Of a DNA stretch of 64,000 nucleotides, positions 35,189 through 43,115 are shown piece after piece. The first letter of the stretch is position 1. Each line of letters opens with the position of its first letter. The DNA comes from Plantactinospora soyae (lineage in GTDB: Bacteria; Actinomycetota; Actinomycetes; Mycobacteriales; Micromonosporaceae), in contig NZ_JADBEB010000001.1 in NCBI RefSeq assembly GCF_014874095.1, positions 1,364,001 to 1,428,000 of the forward strand, given 5' to 3'. The notes beneath the pieces were generated by a model. The model was not told the origin of the DNA, searched no databases, and saw nothing but the letters and a program-made list of their open reading frames with translations. A program made the position numbers and the translations under genes.

Positions 35189-35809
35189 TCACAGATGCCC
35201 CTCGCTTCTCAAGCCAGAGGTTAGTTCCTCGTCGCCTAGGTGACCCGTCGGGCGGACCACCCCGGGCGGACACAGATTCGATACCGGCATGTCAAACCAC
35301 TGGGTGGCGACGATCGCGTTGTTCAGCACAATGCGCGCAAGCGACTGCCGCTGCTGCACTGTCTTCAATCGAGTCAACTCCACTGCCGGCAGCAGACCGC
35401 GGTTGCGGATCACCAGCGCGATCGCACACCCATCCGGGTCCATATGTTGCAGGAGTTGTTGGGCAGACGCCTGGTGGATGCCGAGGTTGAGCAAACCCAC
35501 GCCTACAACGTGGGTGGTGAGTGCCGGGTCGGCGGCGATCAGCCCGATGTGGTGTTCCTGGCAGGGAAGGCATTCGTCATACTTGGCCGCGATCGCGTCG
35601 AGGAACGGGCGCATGTTCATCGTCTGCATGCGTCCGCTGCTGTCCCTGGCCACGTCGTAATCGGCCGCGTAGATCTGGATCATTTCATGGTCGGCGCCGA
35701 CTGGTCGCGGATGGTTTGGGTGTGTGTCGGACGATGTTGGCGGCCGAGAGCAGGGCCGGGGGGCGACCTTGTTGTCGTAGAAGTCTGCTGGGAGGCCCGA
35801 AGAGGTCAT
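35189..35809 (-). CDS. Hypothetical protein
   Basis: A 206-aa soluble protein starting MTSSGLPADFYDNKVAPRPC. The core is helical: MRPFLDAIAAKYDECLPCQE, VGLLNLGIHQASAQQLLQHM, IALVIRNRGLLPAVELTRLK. No family recognised. ATG 35809 follows a GGAAAG-type site and the start of the gene is divergent from the TM protein at 35913. The CPxC-like pair (CLPCQEHH) might bind metal. Confidence 0.55.
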   Translation of the reverse strand: MTSSGLPADFYDNKVAPRPCSRPPTSSDTHPNHPRPVGADHEMIQIYAADYDVARDSSGRMQTMNMRPFLDAIAAKYDECLPCQEHHIGLIAADPALTTHVVGVGLLNLGIHQASAQQLLQHMDPDGCAIALVIRNRGLLPAVELTRLKTVQQRQSLARIVLNNAIVATQWFDMPVSNLCPPGVVRPTGHLGDEELTSGLRSEGHL

Positions 35810-35912
35810 GGATGCATCTTTCCGCTTCCGGCGGAGTCCATCAACGACCTGCGCGCAGTCGCCTACCCGACAACCACGTGACCCGCCCCCCGGCGCTGCC
35901 GGTGAAGCCCGT

Positions 35913-36626
35913 GTGAGGGAACCCGAACCACCACACAAGCGCAGCAACCTCTGGAAGCGGCACCCCAACGGTCTGTACGTGCCAGCCAACCATAAAGCGA
36001 GCCCCCCAGAAAACGGACGACCGGAGCGGCACAAAGTTACCGACTGGCTCCAAGGCATCGGGACGATGGTCGCGTCTGTCATCGCCGCCATGGCTCTCCT
36101 GGTCAGTGCGCTCGCCATGAACGACCAGCAGCGCATAAATGAGGAAACACGAGATCGAACAACGCGCCGATATGCTTCTAGGGTTACATGGGACACTGAG
36201 TTGAAGGACGCCGCCGAGATCTTGCACATTCACAATCGGGCGCCCGCACCCCTTAACTCGGTACAACTGGAGATGCGGGTACTCGATCTAAAGCAACCCG
36301 GGTCCCGTGGATCTGGGCCAATGCTCTTGGCACTGCCAGGAATTGTCATTCAGCCATGCTCGACCACAAGCTACAGCATCGACTACAGCGACAAACTAGC
36401 ATCCCACCTCACAAAGACTGCCGAGCCCGGCGTGATCGATCAGCCCTACATCGCTTCGTTTGTTGCGCTGTATTTCACTGACTTCTATGGAGATTGGCGC
36501 TTGCCCTCCGGGGAATCTGCGCAGTACAGCGACATCTCGGCTCTGTGGAAACTAATCTCTGGCGGGACCCTGAAAGAGATACCCAACTCGCATCGAGATC
36601 TTCCCGATTGCGGGGAAGGCGGCTGA
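35913..36626 (+). CDS. Single-TM hypothetical protein
   Basis: About 237 aa. The N-terminal ~45 residues are basic (EPPHKRSNLWKRHPNGLYVP), then one TM (TMVASVIAAMALLVSALAMN) and an outside/inside beta-rich domain of ~150 residues (EILHIHNRAPAPLNSVQLEM; PCSTTSYSIDYSDKLASHL; ALYFTDFYGDWRLPSGES). It resembles single-TM 'effector' proteins with a beta-sandwich but no known family is clear. GTG 35913 is the first sensible start. Confidence 0.55.
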   Translation: MREPEPPHKRSNLWKRHPNGLYVPANHKASPPENGRPERHKVTDWLQGIGTMVASVIAAMALLVSALAMNDQQRINEETRDRTTRRYASRVTWDTELKDAAEILHIHNRAPAPLNSVQLEMRVLDLKQPGSRGSGPMLLALPGIVIQPCSTTSYSIDYSDKLASHLTKTAEPGVIDQPYIASFVALYFTDFYGDWRLPSGESAQYSDISALWKLISGGTLKEIPNSHRDLPDCGEGG

Positions 36627-36632
36627 TCCTCG

Positions 36633-36839
36633 TCACTCACACACATCGGTGTCGCCCCGCCCGTGGCCCTCGCAGCAGTCCGGCCGATGCCCGTGCGCCC
36701 GCACCTCAACACCCCGCATCCGCCGATGCTCACCGGTCCGCTCATACAGGCAAGAACGCCACACCACCGTGCCGCCGGCCACCTCCACCTGCTGGCCCGC
36801 GCCCGGCCCGCCGACCAGCACCACCATCTCCGTGACCAT
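36633..36839 (-). CDS. Small protein with GGPxxG start
   Basis: A 68-aa protein, MVTEMVVLVGGPGAGQQVEV then GGTVVWRSCLYERTGEHRRM, His/Cys-rich at the end (CCEGHGRG). The beginning resembles the small protein at 42879 (VIVHLRGGPADGVVRDL), a type of short beta protein common in actinomycete mobile elements. Function unknown. Confidence 0.5.
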   Translation of the reverse strand: MVTEMVVLVGGPGAGQQVEVAGGTVVWRSCLYERTGEHRRMRGVEVRAHGHRPDCCEGHGRGDTDVCE

Positions 36840-36972
36840 GTGCCGCAGGGTAGCGGCAACGGGCGACGTTTCAGCAGGTCAGGCCGACAAAACGTGACCC
36901 ACCTGCACGTCGCACTGTCGGGAACTCGACCAGCAACCCCCGAGTTCGCCCCGTGCCACCGACAATTCCCCG

Positions 36973-37242
36973 ATGGGCAACATCGAATACGCGTACCTGC
37001 ACCTCTTCCCTCAGGGCACAGGCAGGCACCTCAAATACAAGGGCGAACTAGAAGACATGCGTGGTGTACAGAAGCTTCGCGGCGACAACTTCCTCGCGCT
37101 CCTGAATGCCGTCGGCGCCGAGCGGTGGACCGTCTGGAAGCGTGCCGACGACCTTGTTCCGCCAGCGATGTGGGCCCCGATCATTGACCGGCTGATGCCA
37201 AGCAGGCCTGAGTCGACCTGGACGTTGATCCTCCGCCGTTAG
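36973..37242 (+). CDS. Small hypothetical protein
   Basis: An 89-aa soluble alpha/beta protein: MGNIEYAYLHLFPQGTGRHL, LRGDNFLALLNAVGAERWTV, WKRADDLVPPAMWAPIIDRL. Composition is natural. No family recognised and there is no clear ribosome site (possibly leaderless). Confidence 0.5.
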   Translation: MGNIEYAYLHLFPQGTGRHLKYKGELEDMRGVQKLRGDNFLALLNAVGAERWTVWKRADDLVPPAMWAPIIDRLMPSRPESTWTLILRR

Positions 37243-37385
37243 GTTGCTACACGCCGGTCAAGTAGGTGTTCCCGCCACCGCCACGCCAACTCGACACACC
37301 CAGCACCAGCGAGAGCGAGACTCGCACCCTCCATCACCGCGAGCACAAACGCGACGAACCCCGTCCGGTACGAATGCTCGGCCAC
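37239..37385 (-). CDS. Possible small hydrophobic protein
   Basis: A 48-aa frame with one TM-like stretch (FVAFVLAVMEGASLALAGAG) and charged tail WRWREHLLDRRVAT. GTG start at 37385; the stop overlaps that of the convergent gene. Weakly supported. Confidence 0.3.
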   Translation of the reverse strand: MAEHSYRTGFVAFVLAVMEGASLALAGAGCVELAWRWREHLLDRRVAT

Positions 37386-37612
37386 CCGACTCGGGGACCC
37401 GGACGTCAGCGATTCACCACCCTGTCCACTTGAGGCGCCCCGCCTCGGCCAGGAAGGCTGCGGTGGCGTCCTCGTGCTGCTCTGTCATCCATGATGGTCA
37501 CGTCCACGGGAGTGGTGTACGACTTGCCCGTGCTGGGCGTGTTGCGTAGATGGGAGACGGCCACCGCGCGATCCTTCGAGACGGCTAAGTCAACAACGAA
37601 GGAGACAACGCG

Positions 37613-38117
37613 ATGGCCGCATCTGAGAGTGTGAACTCTGCTGACCTGCTACGCGAGCAGGTGGAGTCCGCCTTGCCGGACGTTGCGGACGATGGTGAAG
37701 ACGTTCGCGCAGGCGTTGATGTCCGCCGAGGCGGACGCGATCTGCGGTGCACCGTACGGACAGCGCAGCGAGGAGCGGGTCAACTCCCGCAACGGCTACC
37801 GGGCCCGGGAGTGGGACACCCGCGCCGGCACGATCGACCTGGCTGTTCCGAAGCTACGCACGGGTTCGTACTTCCCGGACTGGCTGCTGACCCACAGACG
37901 GCGTGCCGAACAGGCCCTGGTCTCGGTCGTGGCCACGTCGTACCTGCTCGGAGTCTCCACCCGACGGGTCGAAAAACTCGTCGAGCAACTCGGGATCAGA
38001 CAGCTGCCGAAGTCGCAGGTCTCGGAGATGGCGGCGCATCTCGACGCCCAGGTCGAAGCGTTCCGCAACCGACCCCTCGACACGGGGCCCTACACCTTCG
38101 TCTGGATGGACGCGCTG
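37613..38117 (+). pseudogene. IS256-family (mutator) transposase remnant
   Basis: The ATG at 37613 follows GAAGGAG and begins MAASESVNSADLLREQVESA. A small indel at ~37682 shifts into LRTMVKTFAQALMSAEADAI, then RVNSRNGYRAREWDTRAGTI and AVPKLRTGSYFPDWLL, typical of IS256. The frame continues to FVWMDALT, the first catalytic Asp, and then stops matching at ~38117, so about the 3' 60% is missing. Non-functional. Confidence 0.82.
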
Positions 38118-38181
38118 ACGACGGGCCAACGATCATCAACATCCTCGACGGGACGGCACGATCGTTGGGAAAGCCACCCCG

Positions 38182-38427
38182 ATGAACAATGGCACGCGGA
38201 TGGTCGGGTGCGACGATCCCCAGCTGCACGCGACCATCATCGCGGCCCCGGGTCACGGTCGGATCGTGTTCGCCACCAACCGCGCATACAACGTGGCCAC
38301 CATGTGCGCGTGCTGCAAATACACGATGGACGCTATCGATGGGTACGTGACCAACCGCAACGGCCGGGACGTCGTGGTGTGCATCGACTGGTGCGGCGGA
38401 CACGACGACGCGTGCGTGACGTTGTGA
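38182..38427 (+). CDS. Small Cys-containing hypothetical protein
   Basis: An 81-aa protein (MNNGTRMVGCDDPQLHATII; FATNRAYNVATMCACCKYTM; IDGYVTNRNGRDVVVCIDWC) with six Cys, including CACC. It lies just past the IS256 breakpoint and has a natural composition. It may be an intact small gene of the host element; unknown function. Confidence 0.5.
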   Translation: MNNGTRMVGCDDPQLHATIIAAPGHGRIVFATNRAYNVATMCACCKYTMDAIDGYVTNRNGRDVVVCIDWCGGHDDACVTL

Positions 38428-38489
38428 GCTGAACCCACCGACCCCCGGCCGATCGTGGCACCGGAGGTCGGAGGTAGTGCGGACTAGCG

Positions 38490-38774
38490 TCATGCCGGAC
38501 GTCGATACGAATCCCGGAGCAGCACCAGCCCGGCTACCTGTACGAAGACCTCCCGCCGGTCGAGCGCCTTGCCACCCGCGTCGACCACGTAGCCGGTGAG
38601 CCACAGCCACCCGTGGTACGTCGGCCGGGGGTCTACCGTCGCCACCCGCAGCATGAATTTCCGCCCGCCGCCGAACTGCACGCTTGCGCCAGCCCCCACG
38701 CCGACCACATCGCCCGTTACCGGGGTCCGGTTCACCAGTGCCGGCCCTGGTTGCGCATCTTGACCCGCTGGCAC
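38490..38774 (-). CDS. Small beta-rich hypothetical protein
   Basis: A 94-aa protein with a coding-like core FGGGRKFMLRVATVDPRPTY, HGWLWLTGYVVDAGGKALDR and REVFVQVAGLVLL. Divergent from the GntR-type gene at 38990, the same arrangement as 25955/26301, so it is probably repressed by it. The GTG start at 38774 is uncertain. Confidence 0.55.
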   Translation of the reverse strand: MPAGQDAQPGPALVNRTPVTGDVVGVGAGASVQFGGGRKFMLRVATVDPRPTYHGWLWLTGYVVDAGGKALDRREVFVQVAGLVLLRDSYRRPA

Positions 38775-38906
38775 GTCTCACCGCAGCGGCAGACCGTTCG
38801 GTTGTGGAGGGTGGACCACACCGGCCCGTGGCGGGTGACGATCCGTGCAGCCTCGTGTCGGAGCCACCTGATCCAGAACATCCGGACCTCCAGCCTACGT
38901 TACCTA

Positions 38907-38921
38907 GTACACGCCGTGTAC
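38907..38921. promoter_or_regulatory. Palindrome between divergent genes, candidate GntR operator
   Basis: GTACACG-c-CGTGTAC is a perfect 7-bp inverted repeat, nested within a second pair GTTAC...GTAAC (about 38899-38937). It sits between the minus-strand gene at 38490 and the GntR-type gene at 38990. Confidence 0.6.
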
Positions 38922-38989
38922 CCACCGTACCCCGTAACACCCTCCTGGATCACGTTCGTGTTTGCTATTGATCGTGGGAGGGGGCTGCG

Positions 38990-39211
38990 TTGGCAGAACC
39001 GATGTACGTGCAGATCGCTGACGACATTGCGCAGCAGATCGCCGAAGGAAACCTCAAGCCAGGTGAGAAGCTGCCCAGCACGGCGGCTCTACGCGCCAAG
39101 TACGAGGTGTCGGAGACAGTCATCCGGTTCGTCATGGTCAGGCTGAAAACCCAGGGCCTGGTGGACGGCCAACCCGGGCGTGGCGTGTTCGTCACGAAGC
39201 CTGCGGGCTAG
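38990..39211 (+). CDS. Short GntR-type HTH repressor
   Basis: A 73-aa winged-helix protein: MYVQIADDIAQQIAEGNLKP, GEKLPSTAALRAKYEVSETV, IRFVMVRLKTQGLVDGQPGR and GVFVTKPAG. It has no ligand domain, like the KorSA-type protein at 26301. TTG 38990 follows GGGAGGGGGCTGCG; ATG 39002 is the alternative. Its likely target is the palindrome upstream. Confidence 0.85.
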   Translation: MAEPMYVQIADDIAQQIAEGNLKPGEKLPSTAALRAKYEVSETVIRFVMVRLKTQGLVDGQPGRGVFVTKPAG

Positions 39212-39212
39212 C

Positions 39213-39323
39213 GCCGAGGTCCGCGACAGCAAGGATCAGGGCGGCCCGGTGCTGGCGTTCGATCCTGCGGCTTGGCGTACGTTCATCGCCTCCACCAGCG
39301 GAACAACTCCGCAACGGCCTTGA
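39213..39323 (+). pseudogene. DUF397 fragment
   Basis: Immediately after the GntR stop, the frame reads AEVRDSKDQGGPVLAFDPAA and WRTFIA, the C-terminal half of a DUF397 protein (partner of actinobacterial XRE regulators), with no start and no N-terminal half. It is a scrap left by deletion; homology ends near 39287. Confidence 0.7.
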
Positions 39324-39911
39324 TGATGTTGGGACGGTCCTTAGGATCGGACCCGCGCAAGGCCATTCGCGTGATGATGATCCGGCCAGCGACCGAGGCA
39401 GTGAAGGTCACAGCAAGGGCCCAGCCACCATGCGACGCAAGCGGTTCGAGAACTTGTAAAGTTCATCGGTCCCCCTCCCTGATTGGGCGGGGAGTACAGA
39501 ACCCAGCCCAACCAGTGCGAACACTGGTCTGGCTCAGTCCCTGACTCCGGCAACGGGGATCTCAGTGAATGTCTTAGATCAGCTTGTCCACCCGTGAGTG
39601 AACCCGCCAAGCCACCATGCACTTGAATATGCAGGCGAGCGCCCTAAACCAAACCTCCCTCAACAGCGACCCATCATCTCTGTCCTACGCCGGAGGCAGT
39701 CAGAGATCATCCACAATCCACACCAATCATGGGGATTGCAGGATGTAGTCGGCCATGTGAGCGGAACGTCTGCAAGAACGGACCGCCCGCCCCGGCAAGG
39801 CTCAGCCGGATCGCCAGGTCCGGCGAGCCGTCGACACCAGCTCGTCATGGTTCTCGTCGCGCCTCGCCACACCCTCCTGGTATCGACCCTTCTTCTTGCG
39901 TCGCCATTCCT
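39324..39911. other. Degenerate region without an intact gene
   Basis: On the minus strand, 39428-39284 encodes ALAVTFTASVAGRIIITRMA and ALRGSDPKDRPNIIKAVAEL ending FRWWRR without a usable start, apparently the end of a small membrane protein. The stretch to 39911 shows no coding signal I trust; 40025-39912 (minus) could encode a 37-aa peptide MQDPFNVTRIADMRAAIRET. Confidence 0.4.
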
Positions 39912-40180
39912 TCACGGCCAGGCCAGGGCACGGTGAGCTAAGTCGCTCTGCTCGCCGTTGAGTGGAGTCTCCCTGATGGCAGCCCTCATGTCGGCGATCC
40001 GGGTGACGTTGAATGGGTCCTGCATGTCAGCTCCAATGGATAGGCAGTGCGGCTTGCTCGGTGTGGACGCACGTGGTGAAGTCCGTCGGGTCCATGGCGT
40101 GGATCTGGTGCAACCGTTCGGACGCCGTCGGTGCGTGCGGGAACGGTTGGGGATCACCAGCCACACCGCCGAACTCGGAC

Positions 40181-40421
40181 TCATCTGAGCCGGTCGACCA
40201 ACGAGGCCAGGTACTCGGCGACTTGCTCGTGCTGGTTCATCTCAACCGCGGACTGCGGGGAACTTGTCGCCAAGCTCCTGCCGCTCGGCAGCGGCCTCCA
40301 CCGCCCGACCCTGCTCGCGCGCCTGGGCCTTAAGCGCCGTCTCCTCCAGCGAGGCGATCTCCCGATATAGATTGCCGAGTGCGCTTTCCCGCTCGTCCGC
40401 GTCCGCTCGCTCGTGAGCCAT
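40181..40421 (-). pseudogene. Small coiled-coil protein, frameshifted
   Basis: ATG 40421 after AAAGGACGAACTG gives MAHERADADERESALGNLYR, EIASLEETALKAQAREQGRA and VEAAAERQELGD. The zero frame then ends after KFPAVRG (stop at 40242). A one-base shift continues SSPQSAVEMNQHEQVAEYLA and SLVDRLR to a stop at 40181. The second reading looks like the real C-terminus, so an indel near 40262 truncates the gene to 59 aa. Confidence 0.55.
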
Positions 40422-40444
40422 CAGTTCGTCCTTTCATCTCGTGG

Positions 40445-40594
40445 TTAAGTCCAACCGCAATCAAGTGCCGCATGGGTTTCTGATCGGTATTCGCCCCGGA
40501 TAGCCGCAAGCACGTCAAGAGTCGTGAGCATTGCCTCCGAGATCTGAAGTCGTGTTTCTACCGGGAATTGAGTTAGCCGGCCACGTCTCCCCAT
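40445..40594 (-). CDS. Short ribbon-helix-helix-like protein
   Basis: A 49-aa protein with a good GGGAGAGGTG site and ATG 40594: MGRRGRLTQFPVETRLQISE then AMLTTLDVLAAIRGEYRSET. The strand-helix-helix order suits an Arc/MetJ-type DNA-binding fold. It is too short to be sure. Confidence 0.45.
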   Translation of the reverse strand: MGRRGRLTQFPVETRLQISEAMLTTLDVLAAIRGEYRSETHAALDCGWT

Positions 40595-40792
40595 CACCTC
40601 TCCCTCTGTTGGCGAACATGTGCCCAGCGTCGACCTCTGATCGATTGGCTGGATTCCGGTGGACCTCAGGTCAGGCCGGATATATACGGCGGGCAGGCCA
40701 CAGACCCGCAAATAACGCCGTCCCCACTATTTTCACACATGGCCCAGAAAGTCAATGGCGCTCGAAGCCATCCAGGGCTACCGTGTCCGGCC

Positions 40793-41593
40793 ATGACCGT
40801 CAGCGATACGGAAGCTCAGGCCCTGGCCGCGATGATGGGCCGACTCGACGTCGTTGAGTCTTGGGCCAAGGAGCAGACAGGGACCCCCGCACCGGGGAGC
40901 TCGCTGGCGGGTGACGACCGTAGGACACATCCTCACGAGGTGAGTCACGCAGCCATACAGTCGGTGGGTGCGGGGGTGGACCATCTCCATGCGCTCCGCA
41001 GAACGCTCACAGGGAGGGACCCTGCGCACGTCGCTCTACACACCTACGCGCCCTTCACCCTGATCCGAGCTGCACTTGAGAACGCTGCTGCGGCCGTCTG
41101 GCTCGTTGCACCAGCCGGACGACCCGAAAGGCTTACCCGTCGCCTCCGCCTTGAGATGAAGAGTCTCCAGGAGATGCAGCGCTTCTTCCGTGTCGCTGAC
41201 ATTCCCGGGTCGGACGAGGTACAACGGAGGCAAGATCGCGTTTTTGGGCTTGCTGATACCACGGGCATAGATCACGCCGAGCTAACGGCACATCTAACGA
41301 TCACGGAAGTCTTGAAAGAGGCGGAGAAAGTAGCCGGCCTGCGCGACGACAACGGCCAGCATTTGGCCGTGATCTTCTGGCGTATCTGTAGCGCTCTTGC
41401 CCACGGAGATAAGTGGGTGCTCCCCCTGCTCGACCTAGAAGTCATGGGGTCGTTTGGCCCTGGCGTCCACAACGTGCGAGTCAGCGCACCCGTCCCGCTC
41501 TTCACGGCGGGGGTCCATGCGTCGCTTGCGCTCGTCCACACCGCTCGACAGTTGTACGAACAACGTGCCGCTGCACCCTTCTCGGACGACTAG
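40793..41593 (+). CDS. Hypothetical protein with HEPN-like RX6H motif
   Basis: About 266 aa, all-helical. The segments PFTLIRAALENAAAAVWLVA and RLRLEMKSLQEMQRFFRVAD lead to FWRICSALAHGDKW, in which R and H are separated by six residues as in HEPN RNases. Similar uncharacterised proteins occur in actinobacteria. RNase function is inference. ATG 40793 (MTVSDTEAQ) is preferred; an upstream start at 40739 is possible. It is convergent with the PadR operon. Confidence 0.6.
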   Translation: MTVSDTEAQALAAMMGRLDVVESWAKEQTGTPAPGSSLAGDDRRTHPHEVSHAAIQSVGAGVDHLHALRRTLTGRDPAHVALHTYAPFTLIRAALENAAAAVWLVAPAGRPERLTRRLRLEMKSLQEMQRFFRVADIPGSDEVQRRQDRVFGLADTTGIDHAELTAHLTITEVLKEAEKVAGLRDDNGQHLAVIFWRICSALAHGDKWVLPLLDLEVMGSFGPGVHNVRVSAPVPLFTAGVHASLALVHTARQLYEQRAAAPFSDD

Positions 41594-41601
41594 TCCCCGA
41601 G

Positions 41602-41841
41602 TTACGGTGCGGGCAGTTCGGGCTGCTGAACTGTCGAGCGTCGGCCCTTCCGCTCCCACCTCCGACACCACCAGTCGAGCCGATGCCGTGAGTCCTGCGG
41701 GAACACCGTCTGCAACGCGGCAAGACCGACACCCCCGCCAATCGTTGCGGCGATCACCCACCAGGGCGCACCTGCCATGACCAGAGCCCCGGCGCCTCCG
41801 CTCGCTGCCAGCAGGCCAAGGGGTGCCGAGCGCGGGTTCAT
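41602..41841 (-). CDS. Small membrane protein of PadR operon
   Basis: A 79-aa protein with two hydrophobic helices (LGLLAASGGAGALVMAGAPW; WVIAATIGGGVGLAALQTVF) and a basic tail DWWCRRWERKGRRS. ATG 41841 overlaps the stop of the preceding gene (ATGA). Third gene of the PadR operon. Confidence 0.65.
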   Translation of the reverse strand: MNPRSAPLGLLAASGGAGALVMAGAPWWVIAATIGGGVGLAALQTVFPQDSRHRLDWWCRRWERKGRRSTVQQPELPAP

Positions 41842-42494
41842 GACCGGGCTCGTCGGATCGACGCGTCACGAAGCTCGGCACGGAGTTGCCAAGCCCGGTC
41901 GAACAACCTGATGGCGTACATTAACTGCTGAGTACAGGTTGCACCCGATCTGGCTAGTTCCCACAGTTCGGAACGGAACTCCTCGGCGTAACGTGGGCGA
42001 TTCGTCTCAGGCAGTATCCGTGTCAGGCCGGCAAGAATTTGAACTGCTGCGCGGTTGGGGCGCCAAATGTCGGTGTTAGCCTTTGCTTTCGGCCAACGTA
42101 GGCCCGAGGTCGCCTTTTGCTCATGGATCAGATTTAGAGTGCCGACAAGCTCCCTTGCATACTCCTCAGCCTGCGAAAGCGTAAATTTCGGAGCGCCAAT
42201 ATCTATATGCTGAAGCTCAAGCTCAAGCTTGGCGAGTTCCAGGCCAATAGTCTGGCCGAGGCGGACAGCAGCACCGAATGCAAACCTGGACTCAGCGGTG
42301 CTTGGCTCGATGCTCATTAACTGGGCTTCCAAGGCAGTTAGGTCATTGCCGACCCGGTTTAGATGACTAACGAGTGCCTTGCCTACAGCACCTTCAGCGC
42401 TGTCGGCGCGAGCAGCCTCGATGGCATGTGCTATCTGAATACTCTGTCCGAGGAGTCGCAGGCTCTTGTCACGACGGAGCACGATCTTGCTCAT
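41838..42494 (-). CDS. Helical hypothetical protein of PadR operon
   Basis: A 218-aa soluble all-helical protein (SKIVLRRDKSLRLLGQSIQI; ALVSHLNRVGNDLTALEAQL; LGQTIGLELAKLELELQHID; SQAEEYARELVGTLNLIHEQ). ATG 42494 overlaps the PadR stop by four bases. Unknown family; a partner or target of the PadR regulator. Confidence 0.65.
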   Translation of the reverse strand: MSKIVLRRDKSLRLLGQSIQIAHAIEAARADSAEGAVGKALVSHLNRVGNDLTALEAQLMSIEPSTAESRFAFGAAVRLGQTIGLELAKLELELQHIDIGAPKFTLSQAEEYARELVGTLNLIHEQKATSGLRWPKAKANTDIWRPNRAAVQILAGLTRILPETNRPRYAEEFRSELWELARSGATCTQQLMYAIRLFDRAWQLRAELRDASIRRARS

Positions 42495-42835
42495 CGCGCA
42501 CCGCCGAGGGCGGGATTATCAGTCCAGCCAGCCAAGCCAGCAAGGGGACTGCGCGCGTTGGCCAGGGCGTGACGAGCTTGCTCCGCACCGTCGGGACTCA
42601 GTCGGTAGTAGCGCCGGCGAGGCCGGCCCGCCTCGGCAGGGTTGACCTCCTCCCACCGAGACTCCAACCAGCCCAGTCCCTCAAGGCGGGCAAGGATGGG
42701 GTGCACCGTGCCGCTGGGCAGGCCGGCAGCTTCGCAGACCTGGAGCCCGTACATCTCGCGGGTGGGGTGCTCAAGAAGGCCACGAAGGACGGCCTGGGTA
42801 GGCATCGTCATCCGAAGGCCGCTGGGCTTGACCAT
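42491..42835 (-). CDS. PadR-family transcriptional regulator
   Basis: A 114-aa winged-helix regulator: PTQAVLRGLLEHPTREMYGL, QVCEAAGLPSGTVHPILARL, EGLGWLESRWEEV, AGRPRRRYYRLSPDGAEQAR. ATG 42835 lies 6 bp after a TAGAGT -10 box, indicating a leaderless transcript. It starts a three-gene coupled operon and probably autoregulates through the inverted repeat overlapping its promoter. Confidence 0.87.
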   Translation of the reverse strand: MVKPSGLRMTMPTQAVLRGLLEHPTREMYGLQVCEAAGLPSGTVHPILARLEGLGWLESRWEEVNPAEAGRPRRRYYRLSPDGAEQARHALANARSPLAGLAGWTDNPALGGAR

Positions 42836-42841
42836 AGTGGA

Positions 42842-42870
42842 ACTCTACCAAGCCCCCTAGGTAGAGAACA
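42842..42870 (-). promoter_or_regulatory. PadR operon promoter with inverted repeat
   Basis: TTGTTC (42870-42865) and TAGAGT (42847-42842) on the minus strand are 17 bp apart. CTCTACC...GGTAGAG (42843-42866) is a 7-bp inverted repeat covering both boxes, a likely autoregulatory operator. Confidence 0.65.
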
Positions 42871-42878
42871 AGCTATCT

Positions 42879-43115
42879 CTATTGATCGTTTTCCACCCGC
42901 CGGTCCGTCCGGACGTAGGTCATCGTCCAGGTCCCGTCGTCCGCCGGTTGTGGCTCCAACTCGTACAGGTGGTCCGTCTCAGGGGTCATACCCGGCACGT
43001 CGTTCCGCTGGGCCAGGATCCACTGCTCCGGCGGTCGCCCGTTGCTCCCGGCGGGCAGATCCCGAACAACTCCGTCAGCCGGGCCGCCTCGGAGGTGCAC
43101 AATCACGGTCGGCAT
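42879..43115 (-). CDS. Small protein with GGPxDG start
   Basis: A 78-aa protein MPTVIVHLRGGPADGVVRDL, PAGSNGRPPEQWILAQRNDV, YELEPQPADDGTWTMTYVRT. The GGPADG segment followed by a short beta domain is a recurrent pattern in small actinomycete mobile-element proteins; compare 36633. ATG 43115, ribosome site weak. Confidence 0.6.
   Translation of the reverse strand: MPTVIVHLRGGPADGVVRDLPAGSNGRPPEQWILAQRNDVPGMTPETDHLYELEPQPADDGTWTMTYVRTDRRVENDQ

Noticed and set aside
35189-36229. 346-aa version of the minus-strand hypothetical gene
   Set aside because: The first 140 residues are antisense to the TM gene at 35913; ATG 35809 is the natural start.
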